In this document: positions 33,456 to 44,989 of the stretch, in pieces
Position numbering within the stretch: the stretch's first letter is position 1
Layout of the letters: each line of letters opens with the position of its first letter
NCBI GenBank assembly: GCA_025529335.1
Contig: JAMYHX010000088.1
Span: 1-64,000, forward strand
Direction: 5' to 3'
DNA length: 64,000 nt
Origin: Rhizopus sp. PT2906
Taxonomy: Eukaryota; Mucoromycota; Mucoromycetes; Mucorales; Rhizopodaceae
Made by a program: the position numbers and the translations under genes
Notes under the pieces: generated by a model
What the model was told of the DNA's origin: nothing
Database searches by the model: none
The model's input: the letters and a program-made list of their open reading frames with translations, nothing else

Positions 33456-35336
33456 TTATTGTTGAAGTCTTTGCATCATCATCATTACATCCGAAAAATC
33501 TTCACCATTTTCACCCACATACATATTGTTGCCGCCGAGCATCAGATTATTATTTGGGTTGATCAGTATTGAGCTTGGGTTAATCATGCCATTAGCTGCT
33601 AGCAAATCAGTAGGTGCCATTTGCTGTGGTTGCTGTAGTGGTATCGAGGTCATGCTAGGTGAATCCATGTTTTGTTGAATAGGACTGAATCCATTGGATA
33701 TGTTTACATTGTTGGGCGGTGAAGACATGTTTAGGCCCATATTGGCGATCATTTGCTGTTGTTGCATCAAGTTTTGAGCTTGCTGTGCCTGTCTCAAAAT
33801 AGCCTGTGGATCCATCATCATGTTGTTACGTCCCATGTTAGGATTGAGAGCCATGTTGGGTCCAATGGCGGTGGTTGGTGGTGTAGAGACCATATGGCCA
33901 TTCATGCCACCCATTCTATTCATGTTGAACTGTTGTTGTTGCTGTTGTTGACGCATAACAGCAGCAGCAGCAGCTTGCTGTTGTTGTAACAATTGTTGCT
34001 GCTGTTGTTGTTGTGGTTGTTGTTGTTGTTGTTGTTTGATTTGCTGTAGATTTGGTGATGATTGCTGTGTAGATGATTCGGATCGTTTATGTTGGTTTTG
34101 TTGTGCTTCTACTGGATAATTGGATGCAGGGTAACTCTCAAATAATGATATCGCATTATTTAATAATTCATGAATCTTTTTTTCAATATCCGATTTTGCT
34201 GGAGGTAAAGGGGTAAGATCGGGTGGTGGTGGTATCTTGATATCCTAATTGAAAAATCAATGTACTGTTGTATCAAAGCTCTTTTTCTCTCTTACTTCTC
34301 CTGGTTTTACCATAGAAATATCTGCCATTGTAGCAAGAAAAGTCAAATTTGATTGTAATTTCGCTTGATATCTAGCAGATATGACATTGGATTACAATGC
34401 ACAAAGAAAAGTCGTGTACACTTACGCTGTGATATCTGCGTCTAAATTTCCACCCGCATTCTTATTTTCAATAAACAGTCGAATCAATTCCTTGTTCATG
34501 GCTAATATCTGTTTTGACAGAATGAGTATCCTTGTATAAGAACTGCAAGAAAAACTTACGACTTCGACACGTTTCGTATTTAATTCTGTTTCATTGACAG
34601 AAAATCCTGTCTTTTTTATATCTGAAAGCGCGTCTGTTGCATTGGATGGGTCCATAGCATTTGCTGCGCTAAATAGTATTTGCTGTTGTTGATGAGGATG
34701 TTGCTGCTGTTGCTGTTGTTGTTGTTGTTGTTGTTGTTGTTGCTGTTGTTGCTGCTGTTGTAATTGCTGCTGCTGCATTTGCTGTGCCTTTCTCATTTGT
34801 TGTTGCTGAAGCATGAGGAACTGTCTCTTTTGTTGCTCATCCATTCTCTGAAAAGCCAACTGTTGTTGTTGCTGCTGTTGTTGTTTCTGCCATTGTTGTT
34901 GCTGTTGCTGTTGTTGTGGTTGTGGTTGTGGTTGTGGTTGTGGTTGTGGTTGTGGCTGTGGACTTCTGAATTGTTGTTGCTGTTGAAGCTGTAGTAATTG
35001 CTGCTGTGGAGTCATCATTGGACTCTGCAGTCTTTGAGGGGATTGTAAAGTAGCCATTGAGATTGCAGGTGAGTTTTCCATGGAAGAAGCAGCCACCATA
35101 TTAAACATTGGATTATTACTATAGACTTGTCTTTTAGCAAACATATTTGGTATCGCTTGCTGGTCAAACATTTGTGGTTGTTGCTGTTGCTGTGGACTGT
35201 TCGTATTACCATTTCCATTACCGGCGTTATTTTGCGGGTTAAAGCTATTTATTAATTCGGGTGGCAAATTTGCCATAAAGTTTTGGTTATAAGCATAAAG
35301 GTTATTTTGGTTTGCCTGTGGCGTATATGGGTTCAT
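33456..35336 (-). CDS. SS18/SSXT-domain protein with long polyQ tracts
   Basis: SS18-family proteins are subunits or co-activators linked to SWI/SNF (BAF) remodelling. Four exons (35336-34560, 34508-34426, 34371-34296, 34244-33456) give 574 residues. The conserved SNH domain is assembled across three exons: VEVILAMNKELIRLFIENKN, then GNLDADITAYQAKLQSNLTFLATMAD. The N-terminal half is low complexity, with poly-Q runs interrupted by H, L and M, and a (PQ)n tract encoded near 34917-34962. The second half has PPPPDLTPLPP and more poly-Q and N/M-rich sequence. The call rests on the SNH domain, since the rest is composition only. The CAA/CAG mix in the tracts limits slippage. Confidence 0.85.
34690..34962 (-). 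repeat. (CAR)n and (CCACAA)n coding repeats
   Basis: Glutamine-coding trinucleotide repeats at 34681-34790 and 34860-34915, and a six-base repeat at 34917-34962 encoding alternating Pro-Gln. All lie inside exon 1 of the SS18-like gene and could vary in length between strains. Confidence 0.85.
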
Positions 35337-35653
35337 TATGTATTTTTACGTTAAAGAAGGCAAAAAAAAGTTTGATTGCCTGGTAAAAGGATACATTTAT
35401 TGTCCGGCTCGGACCATGCTCAAAAAAGTGATAAAAGGGCAATGTGAAAAAAAGGAGAAGAGGGGGACAAAAAATATCATTGGCTTTTTTCTTTTTTGTT
35501 TATTTTAAATAAACCAAGAAAACCAATTCTTATTCCATATTTGTTTATTGCATAGTTGAACAAAGGATAACAGGGGGTGACTTATGTAAGTCCCATAGGC
35601 GGTTGATTATGAATAATAAGACTAACCATGAATGCGAATAGTATAATAGAAAA
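35337..35653. other. divergent promoter, SS18-like and transporter genes
   Basis: A 317-base AT-rich spacer between start codons of two divergent genes. No ORF is seen. Confidence 0.6.
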
Positions 35654-37575
35654 ATGAGTGTAAATGAAAAGACAGAAAAATCCAAGAGTGAAGAATTAGA
35701 TCCACACAAAGAGGTATTTGATCCTCATGAGGAACACTTGGATAACTCAGAGAAGGAAACCAAGGCCACTTTCTTTGTATATATGCTTGTTGTCTGTGTA
35801 TGTGTGGGTGGATTTCTGTTTGGTTATGACACTGGAGGTAATTATATTACAATTTAGTTCTTTGCAGAAAACCTTATTTGTGGGCGTCTGTGTAATAGTC
35901 ATTTCTGGTGCTTTGGTCTTCATTAAAGATGAATTTGACTTGTCCAACACTCAAAGAGAGCTTGTAGTAGGTGCTACAACATTTGGTGCCATTTTTGGTG
36001 GATTCTTTGCTGGACTTGTAAGTTTCTTCTTTACTCATGATATCATTTGTATTCCATAAACTAATTTTGTTTTTCTTGAATTTTCTATAATGCAGTTTAC
36101 AGACAGATTTGGCAGAAGGGTTTGTACTACATTAAATCTCCGACAACTCAAGGGGCACTAACTAACACATTGTAGATCCTTGTCATCATCTCATCCCTTG
36201 TATTTATTGCTGGAGCTCTTATTATGGCACTTTCTAGATCATTTGCAGCTCTTCTGATAGGAAGAATAGTCGTTGGTTTAGGTGTTGGTATTGCATCTAT
36301 GATTGTCCCCGTCTATGTTAGTAAGTAGTACCAGCAACATCAAGAATAACCATGTGACTAACTAACTTCAGGTGAACTCTCACCAAAAAGCATCCGGGGA
36401 CGTCTCAATACACTGAATACACTGGTTGTTACATTTGGACAAGTTTTCGCTTACGTCATGAACATTGCCTTCAGCAGAGTTCCAGAAGGATGGCGATACA
36501 TGTTTGGTATTGCCGGTATTCCCGCCTTATTCCAGTTCCTAATTATGCCTTTTCTGCCTGAATCTCCTCGCAGATCAGTAGCTATTGGAAAGTTGGATGA
36601 TGCCAGAAAGGCCATCCGCAAGATTTACGGAGACAGTGTTACTGATGTATTTATTGAACAAGAGATTAGAATGATTAATGACGATGTCCATGCTTGTCGT
36701 TCGGGAACCTTTAAAGATTTTATGCATAAGGATAACTTTATGCCTTTGATCATTGCATGTATCCTACAGGCTGCTCAGCAATTATGTGGTTTCAACGCTG
36801 CCATGTATTACGCTGCTACTATTCTTAAAATGGCTGGCTTCCGTAGTAACGAAGGCTCAACAAGTGTCGCCATCATTGTCGCTGCAGCTAATATGGTGTT
36901 CACCGCCATCGCTGTCTTTGTCATTGACAAATTGGGTCGCCGAAAAATGCTTTTGATTACTATGCTTTGCATGATTGGAGGCTTGATTGCTCTGGGTGCA
37001 TCGTTTGCAGCTCAACAAGGTTTTGTTACTAAACAACCTGAGTGCGCGCTGTACTCGAGTAACTGTGCTCGTTGTGTACTCGACGAAGCTTGTGGCTGGT
37101 CTATCTCGGGTAACCAATGTGTAACCATTAAAAATACCAATCCTCTGGACATTTTGCAAACCTCAACTGGATGTCCTTTTGAACCCAGAGACAGAGCTAT
37201 TACAGGTGTTTTGCTTACCTTCTTGATTGTCTATGTTGGTAGTTACGCATTAGGACTTGGTTATATTCCTTGGTTGGCACAATCTGAGATGTTTTCTATA
37301 TCCATGCGTGGAAAAGCCAATGGTATTGCAACAGCAGTTAATTGGATCTGCAATTTGATCATCTCTACTTCTTTCCTCTCAATGACTGAGGCAATGTCTG
37401 CAGCAGGCACTTTTTGGTTCTATGCGGGCATGTCCCTGGTTCTATGGTTTATACTCGTCAAGCTGATGCCTGAGGTAAGCTAAAAAAAATGTACTTTATG
37501 TCTATTAACTCTTTTTTTGTTTAGACTTCTGGAAAGTCATTAGAAGAAATTCATGAATACTTTCTCAAGATTTAA
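35654..37575 (+). CDS. MFS inositol/sugar transporter with Cys-rich loop
   Basis: Sugar-porter family of the major facilitator superfamily, predicted plasma-membrane proton/myo-inositol symporter. Six exons (35654-35837, 35899-36017, 36096-36119, 36176-36320, 36372-37474, 37525-37575) give 541 residues and about twelve membrane spans. Signature motifs: GYDTGVISGALVFIK, DRFGRR in loop 2-3, ELSPKSIRGRL, LPESPRR, QQLCGFNAAMYYAATI, DKLGRRK and the terminal LEEIHEYF. Between spans 9 and 10 is an insert with six cysteines (CALYSSNCARCVLDEACGW... then CV and GCPF), PSI-like, in the position where animal SLC2A13 (HMIT) carries its cysteine-rich loop. Substrate is inferred from this likeness; a hexose transporter remains possible. 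Exon 3 is only 24 bases. Confidence 0.88.
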
Positions 37576-37741
37576 TTTGTACCCTTATTTGTATTTTAAT
37601 GGATTCTTTTTGCTCTACTAAATTTGTACATTTGATTTCCCCCAAAGTGACTATTCTTTTTCATGTCACGATTTTTTTATTTTTTATGAAAAAAAAAATA
37701 ATACATCAATTTTTAGTTCACAACCATAATCTAGGCCCCCA

Positions 37742-40700
37742 ATGCCTCCATTCAACACTCTTGAAAGAGAAAACTTGTTTCGGAATCCTTCTAATGAAAA
37801 GTTTGGAGCACCTGCTTTACAAGAGGCAGTTGCTCCTCACATTGAAGCATTCAACAGTATTACAGAGTTTGGAGAAGGACAGCCAGGATTACTAGACTAT
37901 GCTGTACAAGACCTTGGCACCATGTCAGTATTTGATAATGCAGACAGTAGCATCAATGTCGACCCTAGTGGAGCTCCACTTGGCAACAAGCTCACTTACT
38001 GGGTTGAAGACCCTAAACTTCACCAACCTATGGTCAGTGAACGAGATACGACAACATTGAAGAGAAGAACCTACCCAAGCGAATGTCGTGAACGTCTTTG
38101 TACTTACCGTGGTAGACTTCAAGTCAAACTTTGCTGGAGAGTCAACAATGGCCCTGTTCAGTCAGACATTAGAGATCTTGGACAAGTGCCAATCATGGTT
38201 AGGTCTAACCGCTGTAATCTCAAAAATATGTATCCTAAAGAACTCATCGCTCATCATGAAGAATCAGAAGAAATGGGTGGCTATTTTATTGTCAACGGTA
38301 TCGAAAAGTTGATTCGTCTTTTGATCGTTCCTCGTCGTAATCATGTCACTGCCATCATCCGTCCCTCCTTCCAAAACCGTGGTCCAAGCTACACTACCTT
38401 TGGTTGTTCTATCCGTTGTGCTCGCCGTGACCAAACAACGTTGACAAACACCATTCACTACTTGAGCGACGGTAATGTCATGTTCCGTTTTGCTTGGCGT
38501 AAACAAGAATACCTTTTACCAGCCATGCTTGTGTTCAAGTCATTGATCGATTGCTCTGACAAGGAAATTTTCGACGCACTTTGCCAAGGAGATACATCCA
38601 ATACCTTTTTGACAGATCGTATCGAACTTTTACTAAGATCCTTCAAGATTTATAATCTCTACACCCGAGAACAATGCTTGAGCTATTTGGGTGAAAAGTT
38701 CAGAGTCATCATGGGACTTGATGAAGATTTGACAAACCTGGAAGTTGGTGAAGAGCTTATAAAGAAGCTTGTGTTGGTCCATTTGGATAACAATCGTGAT
38801 AAATTCAATCTACTCGTCTTTATGATCCGCAAGTTGTACGCACTCGTATCTGGCGAATGTGTTGCAGATAACCCAGATGCACCTCAGCACCAAGAGGTTT
38901 TATTGGGTGGACATCTTTATACGATGATCATTAAAGAAAAAATTCATGACTGGTTGCAATCAATTAAAGCTCAAGTTCGTACTGATCTTAGATTGAATCC
39001 TGCTAAAGTCGATTTTTTCAATAGTAAATATATAGACATAGCTATTACTGTAGATATGCTGACTCTTCTTTAACTTGTAGATACATATTTCCAAAACTCT
39101 TATCGAAAGGTCAACAGTGATATTGGTGGTAAATTAGCATATTTCTTAGCTACGGGTAACCTTGTCAGTAAGACAGGTCTTGATCTTCAGCAATTCTCCG
39201 GTTTTACCATTGTCGCCGAAAAGCTCAATTTCTTCCGTTACTTGGCTCACTTCCGTTGTATCCATCGTGGTGCTTTCTTTGCCGAATTGAAAACCACCTC
39301 TGTCCGTAAGCTGCTTCCTGAAGCTTGGGGTTTCCTCTGTCCTGTACATACTCCTGATGGTTCTCCATGTGGTTTGTTGAACCATTTGGCACATAAATGT
39401 AAAGTTATCAATCAGCCCCTTGATGTGAAAGCTATACCACGTTTGTTAGCATCCCTTGGTGTTTCTCAAAGCTTCCTTCACACCATCAACCGTCCTGGCG
39501 ATGTTGTTGTCATGCTTGACGGAAAGATCGTTGGCTGGTGTACACCCAAAACTGCTGAAAAGGTCGCTCAGAGCTTGAAGGTCTGGCGAGTGAACAATGA
39601 AAAAGGCGTGCCTTTGGACATTGAAATTGCATACGTTCCATCTACATATGGTGGCGAGTATCCTGGTCTTTACTTATTCTCATCACCTGCTCGTATGATG
39701 CGTCCTGTCAAGTATCTCGGTAATGGCAAGACAGACATGATCGGTACCTTTGAGCAAGTATATATGGACATTGCTTGTATGGATGATGAAGTTGTTCCAG
39801 GTGTCACCACTCACCAAGAGTTCACTCCTACCAACATTCTTAGTATCATTGCTAACCAAACACCCTTCTCTGATTTTAACCAGTCTCCCCGTAACATGTA
39901 TCAATGTCAGATGGGTAAACAGACAATGGGTACACCTTCGACCGTGTTCAATCACCGTACGGACAATAAAATGTATCGTATCCAAACTGCTCAAACACCC
40001 GTAGTCAGAACTGAACTCTACAACCACTATGGCTTAGACGGCTGGCCGCAAGGTACCAATGCCATTGTTGCTGTCATCTCTTACACCGGTTACGATATGG
40101 AAGACGCTATGATCTTGAACAAGTCAGCACACGAACGTGGCTTTGGTTATGGTACTGTCTACAAGTCTGAAATCATCGATTTGAACCAGTATCGAGCTCG
40201 TGGAGAAGCAATCACCTACCGCTTTGGTCTTGATCCTATTAAGGGCAAGAAATACAAGAATATTTTGGGTTCTGATGGCCTCCCTCATATCGGTGCTCAT
40301 TTAGTAGCTGACGATCCACTTTGCTGTTACATTGATGAATCTACGGGTAAGGATGTTGTCAAGAAGTACAAAGGCCCTGAAGATGCATATGTGGAAGAAG
40401 TCCGTTTGTTGGGCGATGATGCTGGTACTGGAGAACTTCAAAAGGTACACATCAAGCTTCGTATCACCCGTTCTCCTGTTATTGGTGACAAGTTTTCATC
40501 CCGTCACGGACAGAAGGGTGTTTGCTCTCAGAAATATCCTGCTATTGATATGCCATTTACTGAATCAGGCATGCAACCCGATGTCATCATCAATCCTCAT
40601 GCTTTCCCCTCTCGTATGACCATCGGTATGTTTGTTGAAAGCATGGCTGGTAAAGCAGGTGCTTTACATGGTATCGCTCAAGACAGTACACCTTTCAAAT

Positions 40701-41300
40701 TCAACGAACAAAATACAGCTGCAGACTACTTTGGAGAGCAACTGATAAAGGCTGGTTATAATTACTATGGTAACGAGCCCATGTATTCGGGTATTACTGG
40801 TGAAGAAATGAAAATGGATATTTACATTGGTGTAAGTTTGAAAATACACAGTTATGAATAATATATTGATCCGTTGTTAGGTTGTTTATTATCAACGTTT
40901 GAGACACATGGTCAACGACAAGTTCCAAGTACGTACAACAGGTCCAGTACACAACCTGACAATGCAACCTGTGAAGGGTCGTAAGAGACATGGTGGTATT
41001 CGTTTTGGTGAAATGGAACGTGATTCATTATTGGCACACGGCACAAGTTTCTTACTACAGGATCGTCTCATGAATTGTTCAGATTACTCTCAAGCCTATG
41101 TCTGTAGATTATGTGGATCTTTAGCATCACCTATTTGTACAAAGATTGTTTCATCCTTAGGCAACCGCCGTACATACGAATGTAGAACATGTAACACATC
41201 AAAGGGCATTGACTTGATTGCTATCCCCTATGTATTTAGATATCTCACAACCGAATTAATGAGTATGGGTATCAAGTTAAACTTGGGCATCAAGCCTTAA
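37742..41300 (+). CDS. RPA135: RNA polymerase I second largest subunit RPA135
   Basis: The beta-like catalytic subunit of RNA polymerase I, transcribing rRNA genes. Three exons (37742-39023, 39081-40831, 40881-41300) give 1150 residues. Landmarks: protrusion and lobe sequence (GYFIVNGIEKLIRLLIVPRRN), GLDLQQFSGFTIVAEKLNFFR, the fork/hybrid-binding LLPEAWGFLCPVHTPDGSPCGLLNHLAH, the hybrid-binding FSSRHGQKGV, GYDMEDAMILNKSA, PGDVVVMLDG and the C-terminal zinc finger (CRLCGS... and CRTCNT). GLDLQ and VAEKLNFFRYLAHFR are the Pol I version, not Pol II or III. The N-terminus starts MPPFNTLERENLFRNP. Identity is firm; exon junctions keep frame. Confidence 0.96.
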
Positions 41301-41526
41301 AAGGCTATATCCTGTTATACACGCACATACACCACACACACACACTTTATCATTTTTTTCTTATTTTATTGTATAATAAAACTTTTCAGCATAGAAATCC
41401 AAAAAAAAAAATAACATTTTTAATGAATTAGGAGAACTATCGTTGGCATTTTGACTTATAAATTTTCCTTGTTTCTTTTACTATAAAGAGTGATGCTCTT
41501 TTTTTTTTTCTCCTTTAAAACCAATA

Positions 41527-43023
41527 ATGATTAAAGCAACGTCAACCATTTGTTATATTGTCGTTTTACTTGCTCACAAAGTGATGAGCACTTCCATGAA
41601 AGTGCCTGATGTCACGCAAGTTTCTCAGACCAGTACATCTTTGTTTGCTCAGACGTCTCCTGTTTGGCTCTCTGACGTTCATGGCCCCTTAGACGACAGC
41701 GTTGTCAAAAGTTACCCTCGTGACGAAGATATCAAGGCTGGATCTCTTCCGGAGCATTCATCCGTCCAACTCTTGAACGGGTACCCGGAACCAGATAAGC
41801 AACCCTCTGCTGATCATCCTGAGGTTCAGGCCGTATTAAATCATCTCGATCTCTCAATGATCCCCGACATAGAGCCAAGAAAGGTCAAGGACTGGACGTT
41901 GGACACCTCAAAGTATGAAGTGGCCCAGGATCCCGATTGTTGGTGGTCTGCCTCACTCTGTGTGAAACCCAAGGTCAATTATATTCCCGAAGATATCTAC
42001 ATGTGTCCTAACAAAGGTGATTGGGGCCTTAACTTTGATGATGGTCCCTACAAGGCGTGGTGGCCTGAGTCTGAGAAGGATAAAAAGTACGATCAACCCA
42101 GACTATATAACTTTCTTGTCAACCATGGCAAGCAAAAGGCAACTCTTTTTTGTAAGTATAGCTTATCAGTGTGTATTAGATACTCAACCGAATGTGCATT
42201 TTTATAGTCGTCGGATCTAATATTGTTAGATTTCCAGAAGCAGCCATCAGGGCACTCAATGATGGTCATGTTATCTGCTCGCATACTTGGTCTCATCCAT
42301 ATATGACAACCTTGACAAACGAGCAAGTGGTTGCTCAACTTTACTGGACACAAAAGGCAATCAAGCAAACACTTGGAATCACACCCAAGTGCTGGCGACC
42401 TCCTTATGGTGATGTGGATGATAGAGTCCGTGCTATTGCTTGGCAGATGGGAATGCGAACCATCTTGTGGGATCAAGATTCGAATGATTGGAACTTGGTG
42501 AGTTTTTTTTTGTTTGTTTGTTTTCTGTTATTTCGTATTAACGTAGGATATTTAGGCTGGCGGTAAAATTAGGGCAAAGGCTATCGATGGGTACTTTCAA
42601 ACTTGGATCAATGCAAGAAAGAATGGTACTGATGACGAACATGGACACATCACACTCGTAAGTTTTTCTTTTATATATATATAGGGATCATTAACGACTT
42701 GTTTATAGCAACACGAGAATAGCAATGCAACTATTCATTTGTCCGAGAAATGGTTACCAAAAGTCCAAAAGTCGTTCCGAGTGATGCCAATTCATCAATG
42801 TATCAATGATCCACATCCGTACTGGGAAAAGAACTGGATCTACCCCACGCTAGATGAGCCCAATCCTCCAAGATCAGTTATGTCAGATAAAGAAAGTAAT
42901 GTACATGGTGCCAATGTTATTGGCAACGCAAATGATGCTACAAGTGCTTTATTATCTTCCCTCAAAACATCTTTATACACTACCATGCTTTCAAGCTTTT
43001 TACTTTTCCTGCTCCTCTTGTAG
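41527..43023 (+). CDS. chitin deacetylase (NodB/CE4), probably GPI-anchored
   Basis: Removes acetyl groups from chitin to make chitosan, the main wall polymer of Mucorales. Four exons (41527-42151, 42208-42497, 42556-42657, 42709-43023) give 443 residues. The N-terminus is a signal peptide (MIKATSTICYIVVLLAH). The CE4 fold shows motif 1 LNFDDGPY, motif 2 SHTWSHPYMT and motif 3 RPPYGDVDDRVRAIA, then WDQDSNDW. The C-terminus has NATSALLSS then a hydrophobic tail LYTTMLSSFLLFLLLL, which fits a GPI signal. The 130-residue prodomain-like N-region is poorly conserved. The gene follows RPA135 by 226 bases on the same strand. Confidence 0.93.
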
Positions 43024-43422
43024 CCCTCTTTGTTAAATTTATAGAATTAGAATAAAACAAGACAGACTTACTTTAATTGTAAGATATGCAAAAGTGTAAC
43101 CCCCAATTGAGAATGATTTGATGTACACAAAAGGGCGTTTGCGTTCTGCAGGCGCATTCATATGTTAGTCTCATGATTCTATAGCCCTATAGTAACTAGC
43201 CCTTTGCTTATCATTGGCGCGCGCCTCTTTTAAAGGAGAGGAATCACTCGTTATTTCCCCCCACTCCTATTTATCTTGAGATTCAAGATTGCGCAACATC
43301 AATGGTAAAACATTTTTTCACTTGTAGAACTACACAAAAGTCATTTTTTTTTTGAACAATGAAGCATAATAACAAACATGGAATGAGTTGCATAAAGCAT
43401 TGGTTTATTATGAAGAACGAAA
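43024..43422. other. convergent 3' flanks
   Basis: Between the stop codons of the chitin deacetylase and Rpc37. There is a GC-alternating GCGCGCGC-like word near 43217-43224 and an A/T-rich tail. No gene. Confidence 0.6.
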
Positions 43423-44393
43423 TTATCGTGTTTGCGCTCCATAACTCAACTGGGTGAGATATTCATCATTACTTGTTGTGCAAATAAGTTCTTCCTTATT
43501 TCCTGCATATAATTTTTCTGACACTTTTTCTGCTTGAAGAGACTATTTAAAACAATAAATTAGGGTTTTTCTTTGCAAAGCAAAAAAAAAGGCAAAACTT
43601 ACAAGCTGATCATAATAAACAACGGGTTGCCACTCTTCTTCTTCTGCATTTTTCACAGACAGAGAGTATATATTCTTTCTGATGCTTCCTTCTCGTTCTG
43701 CATTCTTCACAGAGACCTGAACTGTCTGTGCTTGACCTGGTTCAGTGGTTTTCTTTTTCTCTTCTTGCTTTTCAACATCCTGAATACGTTTATTAGCTGC
43801 TTTCCATTTTTCGTCAATCTTGTCAATATATTTGAATCCTGGCCTTAATTGAATTGTTGTTCTTATAGGTGTCAAATGAAGTTCCTCTAAAAAAAGGGTA
43901 TTAGTTGGCTCAACAGACATTACATATATATATATATATATATACACATACGATCTCGGATAACGCCAATAGCGTACTTTGTTTGAGTAGGTATCTGAGT
44001 AGAAGTCAAAGTCATCTTATCCAACAGTTCCTCTTCCTTCTTTTTGGATCCTTTGCTATAATAACCATTCAGTTCTTCTTCATGTTCTTCCATACGTCTA
44101 TCATATGCCGTTTTGATCGTCTTGTCATTAAGACCCATTGCAAAGTCTTCACCTCTTTCTGTACTATAGAATGCTGAACGAGTATCCAGAGGCAGATCAA
44201 GCTCAACCATTTTTGCATTTGGTTTTAATCGTGCAGCAGTGGGTCCTGTTCTTGCGTTGAATGGAGTTGATCGCATAGGGTACTGAAACAAGTATAAATA
44301 TTTGGAAAGTTCGTTCGTCAAATAGATGGGATATTCGGCCAAGACTTCATCCTCTTCTTCACCAATGCTCATTCTATCGTCTGTTATAGGCAT
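43423..44393 (-). CDS. RPC37: RNA polymerase III subunit Rpc37 (Rpc5/POLR3E)
   Basis: Rpc37 pairs with Rpc53 in Pol III and helps termination and reinitiation. Three exons (44393-43952, 43886-43603, 43542-43423) give 281 residues. The N-terminal acidic stretch is followed by EYPIYLTNELSKYLYLFQYP, then RLKPNAKMVELDLPLDT and the ELHLTPIRTTIQLRPGF block, which are typical of the family. The tail KLYAGNKEELICTTSNDEYL closes the protein. Intron 1 contains a (TA)n run. The minus ORF that starts near 43947 is this protein read through the intron. The call is by sequence pattern of the whole family, not one motif. Confidence 0.88.
43922..43945. repeat. (TA)n run inside Rpc37 intron 1
   Basis: About ten TA units inside the 65-base intron at 43887-43951, between donor and acceptor; it makes up over a third of the intron. 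Confidence 0.8.
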
Positions 44394-44753
44394 GTTTTAT
44401 GTGTTAAAAAAAAAGAGAGTCTGAAAGGGCAGAAAGAGAGACAGAAAGAGTATGACTGTTAATTTAAAAGGTCACAAAGCAAAAAATGAAAAAAAGGGGA
44501 TAAAGGATATGTTTATTATCATTAACAAAAAGGAAAGGAGAATGGAAACAAGATGTGACATATGGCATCATGAGATAAAGAAGGATTATCGTCTTCCATT
44601 TGACCTATAAAGAAGGAAAGAATGCTTATAGTGATTTGGTGAAACAGTGAATGCATAAAGAAGGATAGAAAAAAAAATATCAAGTTTAATAACAATACGC
44701 ATAGAGTAACTTCATAGAGGGGACAAGCCAGCATAGAACCTTTTGGAATATTC
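44394..44753. other. region between Rpc37 and tiny gene
   Basis: Polypurine and AT-rich. The minus frame at 44522-44734 (MLACPLYEVTLC...) is hydrophobic and might be transcript tail or a shadow. A possible splice acceptor (TTTATAG) at about 44604 precedes MEDDNPSLSHDAIC, which could be an alternative C-terminus; not resolved. Confidence 0.35.
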
Positions 44754-44919
44754 TTCTAGCAAACAAAAAAATAAGAAATAGGAGTCATTAGTTGACAGAG
44801 TGCTTACATATGTATTCTTCACATAGAGGACACCAAGTAGTAAAGTAGTACACCTTGTGGCGCAAACAGTAAGTTTCTGATCTTTTGCCGTTTCTACAGG
44901 TTTTACGATATGTCTTCAT
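44754..44919 (-). CDS. tiny Cys-rich protein, about 38-43 residues
   Basis: An ATG at 44919 opens MKTYRKTCRNGKRSETYCLR, then a segment with W-C-P-L-C and EEYI. The four cysteines sit as C...C..(H)...CxxC, suggesting zinc binding. A good donor (GTAAGC at 44807) and acceptor (TTGCTAG, ending 44756) would splice so that the stop forms straight after EEYI, giving 38 residues; without splicing it ends at 44788 with 43. A TATATAAG box lies about 70 bases upstream of the ATG on the same strand, at the spacing seen for GAPDH and histones here. No known family. It may continue in a longer alternative transcript. Confidence 0.4.
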
Positions 44920-44981
44920 TTGAGATTGCTTGTATATGTAAAGAAAGAAGTAATGAAAAGGACAATGCAGTTCTCTGTCTC

Positions 44982-44989
44982 TTATATAC
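44982..44989 (-). promoter_or_regulatory. TATA box of the tiny Cys-rich gene
   Basis: TATATAAG on the minus strand, about 70 bases before the ATG at 44919. Confidence 0.5.

Noticed and set aside
43543..43947. Minus ORF starting MYIYIYIYVMS
   Set aside because: Translation of the (TA)n intron of Rpc37 joined to its second exon; not a separate start.
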